Assembly: GCF_019511345.1 (NCBI RefSeq) | Contig: NZ_JAEUAK010000004.1 | Span: 248,001 to 312,000 of the forward strand | Reading direction: 5' to 3' | Origin: Rhizobium mesosinicum | GTDB taxonomy: Bacteria; Pseudomonadota; Alphaproteobacteria; Rhizobiales; Rhizobiaceae | Length of the DNA: 64,000 bases | Shown here: piece by piece, positions 8,333 to 16,859 of the stretch | Position numbering within the stretch: the stretch's first letter is position 1 | How the letters are laid out: each line of letters opens with the position of its first letter | Program-made: the position numbers and the translations under genes | The notes under the pieces: model-generated | Seen by the model: only the letters and a program-made list of their open reading frames with translations | What the model was told of the DNA's origin: nothing | Database searches by the model: none

Positions 8333-10159
8333 TCAGATGCTCGCCTGCAGTCCATAGAGGCTGGCATAGATACCGCCGCTCTCCATCAGCCTGTCATGAT
8401 TGCCTTCTTCGACAATACCGTCGCCGGTGAGCACCAGAATACGGTCAGCGTGGCGAATCGTCGAAAGACGATGGGCGATCACGAGTGTCGTGCGTCCCTT
8501 GGCAAGCGTCAGGAATGCCTGCTGCACGGCCCGCTCGCTTTCATTGTCGAGCGCGCTCGTCGCCTCATCGAAGATGAGGATGGCGGGGTTCTTGAGGAAG
8601 GCGCGCGCAATCGTCAGCCGCTGGCGCTGCCCGCCCGACAGCTTTACGCCGCGCTGGCCGATATCGGTCTGATAGCCTTGCGGCAACGCCATGATGAACT
8701 CATGCGCATGGGCAGCCCGGGCTGCGGCTTCCACCTCTTCGTCCGTCGCATCCGGCCGGCCGTAACGGAGGTTGTCTGCTACGGTGCCGGCGAAAAGATA
8801 GACATCCTGCTGCACCACGCCGAGATGCCGGCGCAGCGAGGCGAGCGTCACGTCGCGGATATCGGTCCCATCGATTTCGATCGAGCCGCCGGTGACATCA
8901 TAGAAGCGGGGAAGCAGCGCGCAGAGCGTGCTTTTCCCCACACCCGACGGGCCGACGAGTGCTACGAATTCACCAGGCCGAATCGTCAGCGAAAGATTGC
9001 TGAGCACCTCGGCCCCGTCCTCATAACTGAAATCGACGTTCGAAAGCCGGATCTCTCCTTTCGGGTTACTCATCAGCCGGGCCGAGGGACGATCCACGAC
9101 GTCGGGGTCGATTTCCAGGATCTCCATCGCCCGCACGAAACCCGTATAGCCTTCCTGCCAGAGCCGGGCGAGATTGGCCATACGCTTGACTGGATCGACG
9201 AGGACCCCGACGCAGAGCAGGAAGGTCAGGAGATCGGCAATGGTGAGCTCGGCAGCAAGGATACGCAACCCGCCGAGGATGACGACCAGAAGTGTGATGA
9301 TCTGGGCGAAAGTCTCGGCACCGGCGGAAAACCAGGCTTCGCTCCGGTAGCCATCAGCGCGGCTCCGAAGGAAACGCCTGTTTAGAACGGCAAAGCGCTT
9401 CCGCTCCAGATCCTCGTTTGCGAAGGACTGGACGACACGGATGCCGGCCAGCGCATCCTCGACCCTTTCGTTGACCGCGGCGATCTCCTGTTTGCTCGCC
9501 TCGAGGGCGCGACTCATGCGCCGGTTGAAATGCAGCGCATAAGCCACTGCAAAAGGCGTCAAGAGAAGGATCAGAAACGCAAGCTGCAGATCGATGAAGA
9601 ACAGGACCGCCATCGCTCCGCTATATTTGAGGATGGCGATCAGCAGGTCTTCCGGCCCATGGTGGAAAAGTTCGCCTAGCCAGAAGGAATCGCCGACGAT
9701 CCGGCTCATCAACTGGCCGGTGCGGTGCCGGTCGTAAAAGCCGAAGGAAAGCTTCTGGCAGTGGTCGAACAGTTCCTGCCGGATATTCGCCTCGATATGC
9801 GCACCCATCATATGGCCGCGATAATCGACGAAGAAGATGGCCGCGGTCTCGATCGCCACGATGGCCAGCATGACGCCCCCCATACCGAGGATCTGCCAAT
9901 AGGCCGAAGCCGTATCGTTGAACGCAATGAGATGACTCATGACGATATTAGCGCAGAGAGGCAAGGCTACCGCGGCGGCGGCGACGACGACGGCGCAGGC
10001 AACATCGGCCATGAGCAGCCGAAGATGCGGCCGGAAATAGGACAAAAACTTGCGCAGGCGCAATTGGCGCCTGTTGTAAGATTTCGATGCTGTTGAGGAG
10101 CTACGGTTAAGACGCGGCGGGTTTTTCCTCGCGCGTGAAAGCAAACTGGACATGAACAC
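8333..10159 (-). CDS. MsbA-like ABC exporter, fused permease and ATPase
   Basis: A 608-residue half-transporter. The N-terminal type I exporter membrane domain has about six helices and the coupling region LSFGFYDRHRTGQLMSRI. The C-terminal ATPase has Walker A (GPSGVGKST), signature (LSGGQRQR), Walker B (ILIFDEATSALD) and switch histidine (VIAHRLS). It should act as a homodimer exporting a lipid, drug or other hydrophobic compound. This family includes MsbA but also many lipid and peptide exporters, so no symbol is given. A GTG at 10159 has AGGA 5 bases upstream; the ATG at 10153 is the alternative. Confidence 0.9.
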   Translation of the reverse strand: MFMSSLLSRARKNPPRLNRSSSTASKSYNRRQLRLRKFLSYFRPHLRLLMADVACAVVVAAAAVALPLCANIVMSHLIAFNDTASAYWQILGMGGVMLAIVAIETAAIFFVDYRGHMMGAHIEANIRQELFDHCQKLSFGFYDRHRTGQLMSRIVGDSFWLGELFHHGPEDLLIAILKYSGAMAVLFFIDLQLAFLILLLTPFAVAYALHFNRRMSRALEASKQEIAAVNERVEDALAGIRVVQSFANEDLERKRFAVLNRRFLRSRADGYRSEAWFSAGAETFAQIITLLVVILGGLRILAAELTIADLLTFLLCVGVLVDPVKRMANLARLWQEGYTGFVRAMEILEIDPDVVDRPSARLMSNPKGEIRLSNVDFSYEDGAEVLSNLSLTIRPGEFVALVGPSGVGKSTLCALLPRFYDVTGGSIEIDGTDIRDVTLASLRRHLGVVQQDVYLFAGTVADNLRYGRPDATDEEVEAAARAAHAHEFIMALPQGYQTDIGQRGVKLSGGQRQRLTIARAFLKNPAILIFDEATSALDNESERAVQQAFLTLAKGRTTLVIAHRLSTIRHADRILVLTGDGIVEEGNHDRLMESGGIYASLYGLQASI

Positions 10160-10372
10160 GAATATCCTGAGTGTTGATCTTGTTTTTCTGGTTGCTCAGG
10201 ATCGTTTTCATCAGTGCCTCCCATCGGCGTGGAACAGGGGCTGTGCCTTTCAAGCAGCACGGCCTTGCTGGTAGCGTGCCGCTTTTACCGTAAAACGCCG
10301 CGAAAGGCGATAGCCTTTTGCTATGACGTATGACGGCGATAGGCTCGGGTCGGGTCTTCGGAGTATTTTCCC

Positions 10373-11137
10373 TTACGGATCCGGTCCGCTGATTTCCTCC
10401 TGCAAGCGCTCGAAAGCCGTCGGAAACAAAGTGGCGGGCGGGCTGTAGGGATTGGAGAAGGCGTAGATGAAGAAGAGGATGATGCCGGTAAAAATGCCGA
10501 AGATCGATAGCAGCAGCAGGTTGCGGGCGTCGGGCGCGTAAGGGTAGTAGCCGATAGCGGTAAAGATAACGCCAGAAACCGCGGCAAACCAGAAGATCAG
10601 GCTGATAGAGTCGGTGCCGCTGTTTTCCCGCCGATCGCGGGATTCCGAAACCGTATGGATTTCATCGAGCATGTGGCTGCGCAGGCTCTCCTGTTTGGCA
10701 TTGACGGGAGCCAGTTCGAGAATTTTTAGATAGGCGATGTTCCATTGATCCCAGGCGGCTGCGGAGAGTTCGCCGGTGCGCCCGAGCTCGTTCCATTCCT
10801 GCTCGATGACGATGCGGACATAATCTTTCAACGCCTTCTGGATCGGTGCCTGCGCCTGCGGGCCAAAGCGCTCGGCGTCATAGAAGACATCGCCGACCGC
10901 ATTGCTTTCCACCGCGCTTTCCGTTCGCAGTGCCTGATATTCGATCATTTCCTGCGCAAAAACGAGGGCAAGGATGAGCGCATGCAGACTGGCGATGCGG
11001 GTGATGACGGAACTCGCCAGCTCCCTGTCGCGCCCGCCCGGGTCACCGCCCATGAGCAGATACATGAAGTAGTAGGCCGCAAGCACCGTTGCGGTCGTGC
11101 CTCCAATGATGGCGATGCCGATGAGAACCGACGCCAT
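10373..11137 (-). CDS. DUF4239 (bestrophin-like) membrane protein
   Basis: A 254-residue protein with an N-terminal helix (VLIGIAIIGGTTATVLAAYYF), a short region with LHALILALVFAQEM, a central soluble helical domain of about 110 residues, and two C-terminal helices (ISLIFWFAAVSGVIFTAIGY and NLLLLSIFGIFTGIILFFIY). This order matches DUF4239, sometimes annotated as bestrophin-like. No function is known. It is monocistronic here, with about 130 bases to argC downstream. Confidence 0.65.
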   Translation of the reverse strand: MASVLIGIAIIGGTTATVLAAYYFMYLLMGGDPGGRDRELASSVITRIASLHALILALVFAQEMIEYQALRTESAVESNAVGDVFYDAERFGPQAQAPIQKALKDYVRIVIEQEWNELGRTGELSAAAWDQWNIAYLKILELAPVNAKQESLRSHMLDEIHTVSESRDRRENSGTDSISLIFWFAAVSGVIFTAIGYYPYAPDARNLLLLSIFGIFTGIILFFIYAFSNPYSPPATLFPTAFERLQEEISGPDP

Positions 11138-11265
11138 TGAGCTCCCCTCACATGGGGGAGTTTAGGGCTTTCATGGCAGGCGGGCAATCGTATCGGGTAC
11201 TACCGAAGCAGACTGTCGAAGACAGGCATGTCGCAAACGCCTGATAACAGGGCAATTGCCGGGCG

Positions 11266-12189
11266 TCATACGCCCAGCATCAGGTCCATGTTCTGCACGG
11301 CGGCACCCGAGGCGCCCTTGCCGAGATTGTCGTAGACGGCGACGAGCAGCGCCTGCGCGATATCGTCATTGGCAAAGACGTGCAGGCGCATGCGGTTGGT
11401 GTTGTTATAGATTTCCGGGTTGAGTTCCGGCGTGCGTTCCGACGCCTCCAAGGGGGCGATCTCCACGAAACCCTTGATGCCGGCATAATAGTCGGCGATG
11501 GCTGCGTGCAGGTCGGCGCCCTTCGGCACCTTGGGCAGATGCGAGAGTTGCAGCGGCACGGTCACGACCATGCCTTGCGCGAAATTGCCGACGACCGGCT
11601 GGAAGAACGGCACACGTCCGAGCTTGGCATAACGCTGCAGCTCCGGCAGATGCTTGTGCTTGAAGGTCAGGCCATAGGGCATGTATTCCGGCGCATCCTC
11701 GCCTTTGGCGACATAATCCTCGATCATGGTGCGGCCGCCGCCGGTATAGCCGGAAATGCCGTTGACCGTGACCGGGAAATCGGCCGGCACGAGGCCCGCC
11801 TCGATCAGCGGGCGCAGCATGGCGATCGGGCCTTGCGGCCAGCAGCCCGGATTGGCGACGCGCTTGGCCGAGGCGACGATGCCTGCCTGCTCCCTGCTCA
11901 TTTCCGGGAAGCCATAGGCCCAGCCTTCAGCGACGCGATGCGCCGTCGAAGCGTCGATCACCTTGGTATGGTCATTCTCGATCAGGCTGACGCTTTCCTT
12001 GGCGGCGTCGTCGGGCAGGCAGAGGATGGCAATATCGGCCTCGTTGAGCAGCGCGGCGCGCACTGCCTTGTCCTTGCGGCTCTCGGTCGGGATCGACAGC
12101 AGTTCAAGATCGCGGCGTTCCGCCAGACGCTCGCGGATCTGCAGACCCGTCGTTCCAGCCTCGCCATCGATGAAGATCTTTGCTGCCAT
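11266..12189 (-). CDS. argC: N-acetyl-gamma-glutamyl-phosphate reductase, type 2
   Basis: This 307-residue enzyme reduces N-acetylglutamyl phosphate to the semialdehyde in arginine synthesis. It starts with a short NADP-binding segment (KIFIDGEAGTTGLQIRERL) and carries the active-site cysteine in VANPGCWPQGP, followed by GISGYTGGGRTMIE. It lacks the longer N-terminus of the type 1 enzyme, as usual for proteobacterial type 2 ArgC. It lies 80 bases downstream of the agmatinase gene on the same strand. The rplM-rpsI operon is nearby but separately transcribed. Confidence 0.95.
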   Translation of the reverse strand: MAAKIFIDGEAGTTGLQIRERLAERRDLELLSIPTESRKDKAVRAALLNEADIAILCLPDDAAKESVSLIENDHTKVIDASTAHRVAEGWAYGFPEMSREQAGIVASAKRVANPGCWPQGPIAMLRPLIEAGLVPADFPVTVNGISGYTGGGRTMIEDYVAKGEDAPEYMPYGLTFKHKHLPELQRYAKLGRVPFFQPVVGNFAQGMVVTVPLQLSHLPKVPKGADLHAAIADYYAGIKGFVEIAPLEASERTPELNPEIYNNTNRMRLHVFANDDIAQALLVAVYDNLGKGASGAAVQNMDLMLGV

Positions 12190-12269
12190 GATTATCCTGC
12201 ACTTTCAGTGACTTCGGATTGGTTCCGGAATCAGTTTGCCATGAGCTCGAATCAATTTCATAACAGCAG

Positions 12270-13223
12270 TCATCCTGCCGTCGCGCGCCGTTCGGCGTGA
12301 AGACCCAGCATATACATCGCGACCGTCGCCCCCGCAATGGCGGTGATGTCGGCATGGTCATAGGGCGGAGAGACTTCGACAACGTCAGCGCCTCTGACAT
12401 CGAGCTGTTTCAGCCGCTGCAGCACGGAGAGGATCTTCGCGCTGGACGGGCCGCCGGCAACCGGTGTGCCGGTGCCGGGCGCAAAGGCGGGGTCCAGGCA
12501 GTCGATATCGAAGGTCAGATAGGCGGGCGAACCCTTCGTATGCGAGATGATCGTCGAAGCGATCTCTGCCGCACTCATTTCCTCGACCTGATGGCCGTAG
12601 AGGAGATGGATACCGAAATCCTCTGGCGCATGGGTCCGGATGCCGATCTGGATCGAGCGGTCAGGGTCGATGAGGCCGGCGCGGACCGCACGGGCCACGA
12701 AGGAGCCGTGGTCAATGCGGCGCTCGTCGTCCAACCACGTGTCCTGATGCGCGTCGAACTGCACGAGCGCCAGCGGGCCGTGGCGATCGACATGCGCCTT
12801 CAGCAGCGGCCAGGTGACGTAATGATCGCCGCCGAGGGTGAGAAGGAAGGCGCCGCTGTCGAGAATGGCGCTCGCCTGCCGCTCGATGGCTACGGGCGTA
12901 TCCTGATGATTGCCGTAGTCGAGCAGGCAGTCGCCGTAGTCGATGACGGCCATCTCGGCGAAGAGATCGCGCTGAAACGGATATTGCGGATCATTGTCGA
13001 AGATCGCCGATGCCCGACGGATCGCCTGTGGCCCGAAGCGCGTACCCGGCCGGTTGGAGGTCGCGGCATCGAAGGGAATGCCCCAGACGACGGCATCGGC
13101 TCCGGTCAGATCCTTGGTGAAGCGGCGGCGCATGAAGGAAAGCGCGCCAGCAAAGGTCGGGTCGGAGGCTGCCGATGTCAGGCTCCTTGCCGTGAAGGCA
13201 TGGTCGATGGTCTTATTCGCCAT
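12270..13223 (-). CDS. speB: Agmatinase (ureohydrolase family)
   Basis: A 317-residue ureohydrolase expected to split agmatine into putrescine and urea using two manganese ions. The metal-ligand motifs are all present: TLGGDHYVTWP, FDAHQDTWLDDER and TFDIDCLDPAFAPGTGTP. The ATG at 13223 follows GAGGAAGG by 8 bases; a GTG three codons upstream is the other option. The start overlaps the stop of the upstream monooxygenase-fold gene by 11 bases, so translation is likely coupled. Related enzymes act on guanidinobutyrate or proclavaminate, so the substrate is not certain. Confidence 0.88.
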   Translation of the reverse strand: MANKTIDHAFTARSLTSAASDPTFAGALSFMRRRFTKDLTGADAVVWGIPFDAATSNRPGTRFGPQAIRRASAIFDNDPQYPFQRDLFAEMAVIDYGDCLLDYGNHQDTPVAIERQASAILDSGAFLLTLGGDHYVTWPLLKAHVDRHGPLALVQFDAHQDTWLDDERRIDHGSFVARAVRAGLIDPDRSIQIGIRTHAPEDFGIHLLYGHQVEEMSAAEIASTIISHTKGSPAYLTFDIDCLDPAFAPGTGTPVAGGPSSAKILSVLQRLKQLDVRGADVVEVSPPYDHADITAIAGATVAMYMLGLHAERRATAG

Positions 13224-13581
13224 GAGAGGCACCTTCCTCTGCGATAAATTCGTAAGCGCGTTCTACCCGCGCAATGCGAACCTTATATTGCCTGTACCAG
13301 CGCTTGCGACCGAGCTGCTGGGCGGCAAGATGGTTTGCCACCTGTTTCCATGCCTTCAGGCTTTCCTCGTCGGCCCAGTAGGAGTTGGTGATGCCGAAGC
13401 CATCGGCATCCCGCGCGCTTTCGGCTCCGAGACACCCCGGCTGCTGAAGCGCGAGCTCCGCCATCCGGTCTGCCATGGCACCGTAACCGTTGTCGCCCTC
13501 GGTGCGAATGGACGAGAAGGTCACGACGTAGTAGGGCGGTTCGGGTGTGGTGGCGAAGGGTGAGGGCTGGGTGGAGGACAT
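13213..13581 (-). CDS. Antibiotic-biosynthesis-monooxygenase-fold protein
   Basis: A 122-residue protein with the ferredoxin-like ABM fold: YYVVTFSSIRTEGDNGYGAMADRMAELA, a central PGCLGAESARDADGFGITNSYW strand pair, then DEESLKAWKQVANHLAAQQLGR. Most small ABM proteins in chromosomes are uncharacterised or act as heme- or quinol-degrading dimers; no catalytic residue can be assigned. Its last 11 bases overlap the start of the agmatinase gene, making these two a tight pair. A hairpin separates it from the drug exporter upstream. Confidence 0.75.
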   Translation of the reverse strand: MSSTQPSPFATTPEPPYYVVTFSSIRTEGDNGYGAMADRMAELALQQPGCLGAESARDADGFGITNSYWADEESLKAWKQVANHLAAQQLGRKRWYRQYKVRIARVERAYEFIAEEGASHGE

Positions 13582-13639
13582 ATCGAGTTCCTTGTCTTTG
13601 CAGGAAGGGGTAGGCGAGCTTCCGACAGATTTCAAGCTA

Positions 13640-13664
13640 GGGCGGCGGATCTTCTCCGCCGCCC
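13640..13664 (-). terminator. GC-rich hairpin after the MFS exporter
   Basis: GGGCGGCGGA (13640-13649) pairs perfectly with TCCGCCGCCC (13655-13664) around a 5-base loop. It begins 6 bases after the exporter stop on the minus strand. There is no U-tract, so it may also stabilise the message between the two genes. Confidence 0.5.
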
Positions 13665-13670
13665 CCGGTC

Positions 13671-14858
13671 TCAGCCGCGAGCGCGGATACGGTGCAGTGC
13701 AACTAGGGTGACGATACCCATCACCGCGCAATAGCCGGCGAGCGGCCATGCCGTATCGCCGTCCAACAGCAGCACGAAGAGCGTGCCGATGCAGCCGACG
13801 ATCAAGCTCTCGACGCAGAAGTAGAACGCAACCGCCGTTCCGGCTGTTTGGCCAAAGGCCGCCAGCGCCCCGTTTGCCGTGACTGCGGTCGTCAGCACGA
13901 TGCCGACGGCGATCACCCACATCGGCAGGAGGAAGCTGGCGAACGAGGGCGCAAGCAGCACCTCGCCGAGGCCGAGGAGCAATGCGCCGAGAAGAAGGAG
14001 GCACATGCCGCGGGCAAGGCTGCCGGCCATTCCCCATCGGCCGACGAAACGGCCGGCAAAGCGTGCGGATATGATCATCACCGTCGCGGCCGTGGCGAAG
14101 GAAAGGCTGAAGGCGAGACCCGAAAAGCCGGCATGATCGATCAGTACACGAGGTGCGGTGGAGAAGAACACGAAGAAGGCGCCCATCGCAGCGCTGAAGC
14201 CCGTCGTGTAGGCCCAGAAATGCGCATTCGCCAGGATGGTGCGCATGCTGATCATTGCATTGGCCGATGCCGCAGGTCTCGTTTCGTGCCAGCCTCTGAA
14301 CGCATTGAGGATTGCCGCAAGCATCAGTCCGCCGAGCAGCAGGAAGATGGCACGCCACCCGGCATGATCGGCAATCAGTGCGCCGCCGATCGGCCCGAGC
14401 GCCGGCACGAAGGAGAGGATCGCGCCAAGCAGGCTGTAGATGACGGCGCCTTCCGGCCTCGCGGCATAGACATCGCACACCGTCGCGAAGGTCGCCACAA
14501 GTGCCGCCGACGCGCCGGCCGCCTGCAACAGCCGCAGCGCGAGGAACAGTCCGGCCGACGAAGTGGCTGCGAGCAACAGCGAAGAGATCCCAAACAGCAG
14601 CGCGCCGCCAAGCAGCACCGGACGCCGGCCGATCCGGTCCGACAGGGGTCCGAAGAGCATCTGGCCGGCGCCGAGAATGAGCATGTAGAGACTGAGGGTC
14701 AGTTGAACGACCGTCGCCGATGTGCCGAGTGCGTCGGGCATCGTCGGAACGACGGGGAGGTAGATGTCCATGGCAAGCGAGGCCAGGATATCGAAGGGCG
14801 CCAGAAGCAGCAGCGCTGCCGGCAGGGAGCAAGTCCAGTTCCTGTTTTGGGAAGGCAT
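13671..14858 (-). CDS. FloR/CmlA-like MFS drug exporter (Bcr/CflA family)
   Basis: A 395-residue, 12-helix major-facilitator protein. Its N-terminal part (APFDILASLAMDIYLPVVP, LTLSLYMLILGAGQMLFGPL, SDRIGRRPVLLGGA) and its later parts (FVFFSTAPRVLI, FYFCVESLIVG, GDTAWP) follow, as I remember them, the florfenicol and chloramphenicol exporters FloR and CmlA, which belong to the Bcr/CflA drug/proton antiporters. Export of phenicols is therefore plausible but not proven. No integron, transposase or attC-like sequence lies near it, so it appears to be a resident chromosomal gene. It is divergent from a VOC gene; the 280 bases between hold a hairpin and a possible leader peptide. Confidence 0.85.
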   Translation of the reverse strand: MPSQNRNWTCSLPAALLLLAPFDILASLAMDIYLPVVPTMPDALGTSATVVQLTLSLYMLILGAGQMLFGPLSDRIGRRPVLLGGALLFGISSLLLAATSSAGLFLALRLLQAAGASAALVATFATVCDVYAARPEGAVIYSLLGAILSFVPALGPIGGALIADHAGWRAIFLLLGGLMLAAILNAFRGWHETRPAASANAMISMRTILANAHFWAYTTGFSAAMGAFFVFFSTAPRVLIDHAGFSGLAFSLSFATAATVMIISARFAGRFVGRWGMAGSLARGMCLLLLGALLLGLGEVLLAPSFASFLLPMWVIAVGIVLTTAVTANGALAAFGQTAGTAVAFYFCVESLIVGCIGTLFVLLLDGDTAWPLAGYCAVMGIVTLVALHRIRARG

Positions 14859-14882
14859 AGCTATTCATCCGCTCGAATGAGT

Positions 14883-14909
14883 TCATCCGGCGGCGATCTG
14901 CCTTCTCAT
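14883..14909 (-). CDS. Possible 8-residue leader peptide upstream of the exporter
   Basis: On the minus strand an ATG at 14909 opens a frame reading MRRQIAAG before a TGA at 14883, 24 bases ahead of the exporter start. Phenicol exporters of the cmlA type are known to be controlled by a leader peptide and translational attenuation, which is the only reason to list this frame. Its ribosome-binding site is weak and such short frames arise by chance. Confidence 0.15.
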   Translation of the reverse strand: MRRQIAAG

Positions 14910-14934
14910 CGCAGTCTGGATTGATCGGACAGAT

Positions 14935-14964
14935 GCCGCAACAACATCAAAAGGTTGCTGCGGC
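14935..14964. repeat. 11-bp inverted repeat upstream of the FloR-like gene
   Basis: GCCGCAACAAC (14935-14945) and GTTGCTGCGGC (14954-14964) pair with one mismatch around an 8-base loop. It lies 77 to 106 bases before the exporter start and about 175 bases before the divergent VOC gene. It may be an operator or a leader hairpin. Confidence 0.5.
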
Positions 14965-15138
14965 CTATCTGTCTGCGGACGGGGTGGCTCCCATGTCAGG
15001 TCCTGTCTTGTCCGGTCTGAAACGCGAGGTGGCTTTAGCAGCCAGCGGTACCGGCGACAATAGGTGAGTGTGGCGCGTTGACTTCGCAAACCGCTTCCAA
15101 GAAGCTGCGGCAGGCAAATCACCAGGGAGCCAAAGGCA

Positions 15139-15516
15139 ATGTTCGATCACGTTTCAATCGGTGTCAAAAGCCTCGAAAGATCACGCCGGTTTTACGACGC
15201 GGCGCTGGCACCGCTCGGCTACGAGCGGCTATCGAATTTCGAAGGAACGATGGGATATGGCGCCGAGAGACCCGCCTTCTGGGTGAGTGAAGTGGAGCGC
15301 CCGGTGCCAGCCGACCGCGGCTCGGGGCTGCATTTCTGCTTCGTTGCGACGAGTGAGGAAGCCGTCAACGCCTTCTATGTGGCCGCATTGGCCAATGGCG
15401 GCGAGGATAATGGCCCTCCGGGCATCCGCCCGGATTACAGCCAGTTCTATTATGCGGCCTTCATCATCGATCCTGATGGCTACAGGCTGGAAGCCTTCTA
15501 TAACAAGCCGGAATAA
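15139..15516 (+). CDS. VOC-superfamily (glyoxalase-like) protein
   Basis: A 125-residue vicinal-oxygen-chelate protein starting MFDHVSIGVKSLERSRRFYD, with the second half ending in AAFIIDPDGYRLEAF. The histidine of DHVSIGV, that of LHFCFVA and the glutamate of LEAF are in the places of metal ligands in this fold. The substrate is unknown. GGAG lies about 9 bases before the ATG. It converges on rpsI and shares a hairpin terminator with it. Confidence 0.8.
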   Translation: MFDHVSIGVKSLERSRRFYDAALAPLGYERLSNFEGTMGYGAERPAFWVSEVERPVPADRGSGLHFCFVATSEEAVNAFYVAALANGGEDNGPPGIRPDYSQFYYAAFIIDPDGYRLEAFYNKPE

Positions 15517-15519
15517 AGA

Positions 15520-15545
15520 AAAGGCCGGGCGAAAACCCGGCCTTT
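15520..15545. terminator. Bidirectional terminator between VOC gene and rpsI
   Basis: AAAGGCCGGG (15520-15529) pairs perfectly with CCCGGCCTTT (15536-15545) around a 6-base loop. Adjacent A and T residues give short U-tracts in both directions, so it suits the two convergent genes. Confidence 0.85.
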
Positions 15546-15569
15546 CCACAAAAGCATGTCCGAAAGCGA

Positions 15570-16043
15570 TTAGCGCTTCGAGAACTGGAATGAACGGCGG
15601 GCCTTGGCCTTACCGTACTTCTTACGTTCGACGACGCGGCTGTCGCGAGTCAGGAAGCCGCCCTTCTTGAGGACCGAGCGCAGGCCCGGTTCGAAGTAGG
15701 TGAGGGCCTTGGACAGACCGTGGCGAACGGCACCGGCCTGGCCGGAAAGGCCGCCGCCGGCAACGGTTGCAACGATGTCGAACTGGCCGTCGCGGGCAGC
15801 AGCAACGATCGGCTGGCGCAGGATCATCTGCAGAACCGGACGAGCGAAATATTCTGCGAATTCCTTGCCGTTGACGATGATCTTGCCGGAGCCCGGCTTG
15901 ACCCAGACGCGGGCAACGGCGTTCTTGCGCTTGCCGGTTGCGTAGGAGCGGCCAAGCGAGTCGACCTTGCGGACGTGAGCCGGAGCAGCAGCTGCTACTT
16001 CAGACGACGTGCCGAGATCCTTCAGGGAGGAGAGGTCAGCCAT
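15570..16043 (-). CDS. rpsI: 30S ribosomal protein S9
   Basis: A 157-residue S9 with an alphaproteobacterial N-terminal lead of about 35 residues before the conserved core ([20 protein letters not shown]). The middle carries [18 protein letters not shown] and the C-terminus is the basic tail ending SFQFSKR, which reaches the P site of the ribosome. It starts 3 bases after the rplM stop, the usual rplM-rpsI operon arrangement, and is followed by the shared hairpin terminator. Confidence 0.98.
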   Translation of the reverse strand: MADLSSLKDLGTSSEVAAAAPAHVRKVDSLGRSYATGKRKNAVARVWVKPGSGKIIVNGKEFAEYFARPVLQMILRQPIVAAARDGQFDIVATVAGGGLSGQAGAVRHGLSKALTYFEPGLRSVLKKGGFLTRDSRVVERKKYGKAKARRSFQFSKR

Positions 16044-16046
16044 TTA

Positions 16047-16511
16047 TCAGGCGCTCCTTACGTTCTTCTTGTTCAGCGTTGCGACGTCGAGGACGGTCGG
16101 CTGCTGTGCTTCGTGGGGATGGTTCGGGCCGGCATAAACGCGCAGGTTCTTCATCTGGCGACGGCCGAGCGGGCCGCGCGGAACCATGCGCTCAACAGCC
16201 TTCTCGAGAACGCGCTCCGGGAAGCGGCCTTCGATGATCTGGCGAGCGGTACGCTCCTTGATGCCGCCGGCATAACCGGTGTGCCAGTAGTAAACCTTGT
16301 CGGAATACTTTTTGCCGGTGAAAACGACCTTTTCAGCGTTGATGACGATAACGTTGTCGCCGTCGTCAACGTGAGGCGTGAAAGTTGCCTTGTGCTTGCC
16401 GCGCAGACGCATAGCGATAACGGAAGCGAGACGGCCAACGACGAGCCCTTCGGCGTCGATGACGACCCACTTCTTCTCCACCTCTGCAGGCTTCTGGGAG
16501 AAGGTTGCCAT
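16047..16511 (-). CDS. rplM: 50S ribosomal protein L13
   Basis: A 154-residue L13 starting [15 protein letters not shown], with the conserved [34 protein letters not shown] and [20 protein letters not shown] segments. L13 is an early-assembly protein of the large subunit. It is the first gene of the rplM-rpsI operon. A longer frame to 16538 adds nine residues and is not conserved. A promoter (16637-16664) and a hairpin with a U-run (16606-16621) lie upstream, suggesting transcription attenuation in the leader. Confidence 0.98.
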   Translation of the reverse strand: MATFSQKPAEVEKKWVVIDAEGLVVGRLASVIAMRLRGKHKATFTPHVDDGDNVIVINAEKVVFTGKKYSDKVYYWHTGYAGGIKERTARQIIEGRFPERVLEKAVERMVPRGPLGRRQMKNLRVYAGPNHPHEAQQPTVLDVATLNKKNVRSA

Positions 16512-16595
16512 AGTAGTTACTCTCTCTTGGATCCCCATGCCCGAAGGCGAGGGGCGTTTCTTGTTGCTTGGTTGGGCTGGCTGTAAAGACGGCCC

Positions 16596-16621
16596 AAAAA
16601 GAAAACAGCCCCGAGAGGCTG
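16596..16621 (-). terminator. Terminator-like hairpin in the rplM leader
   Basis: On the minus strand CAGCC (16621-16617) pairs with GGCTG (16610-16606) and is followed directly by TTTTCTTTTT. Just downstream, CAGCCAGCCC (16583-16574) could instead pair with the GGGGCTG 3' arm, giving two exclusive structures. It lies about 95 bases before the rplM start. Confidence 0.5.
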
Positions 16622-16636
16622 CATTTCAGGCGCGGC

Positions 16637-16664
16637 TTATAGCGGCAATCGACTAGCCGGTCAA
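16637..16664 (-). promoter_or_regulatory. Housekeeping promoter of rplM-rpsI
   Basis: Reading leftward, TTGACC (16664-16659) is followed after 16 bases by CTATAA (16642-16637), a good match to the rhizobial RpoD pattern CTTGAC-N17-CTATAT. Transcription should begin near 16630, placing the leader hairpin almost at the 5' end. Confidence 0.65.
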
Positions 16665-16718
16665 TACAAGCAATTCTGACTACCGGAAAAATAGCGTAAG
16701 AAAAACAGCATATTAACT

Positions 16719-16740
16719 GTGAGGTATAATGATACCTCAC
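16719..16740. promoter_or_regulatory. Palindromic operator candidate
   Basis: GTGAGGTA (16719-16726) and TACCTCAC (16733-16740) form perfect 8-bp arms around TAATGA. The palindrome overlaps a TATAAT hexamer at 16725-16730 on the plus strand, which would be a -10 for the crotonase gene 120 bases downstream, although no -35 is obvious. It looks like a dimeric regulator site. Confidence 0.5.
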
Positions 16741-16859
16741 ATTATTGCGCCCAACAATAGGAAGTTTCGCATCCGGGAAGCCATGTATTGTCGTATTCGG
16801 CTCGAAATCGCCCCACCCTTGTGGCACAAGGGCGGATACAGACAGCACAGGAACATGCC

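Noticed and set aside
13213..14886. A 557-codon minus-strand frame
   Set aside because: Its first 430 codons read through the MFS exporter in another frame; only the C-terminal 122 codons are a real gene, which has its own ATG at 13581.
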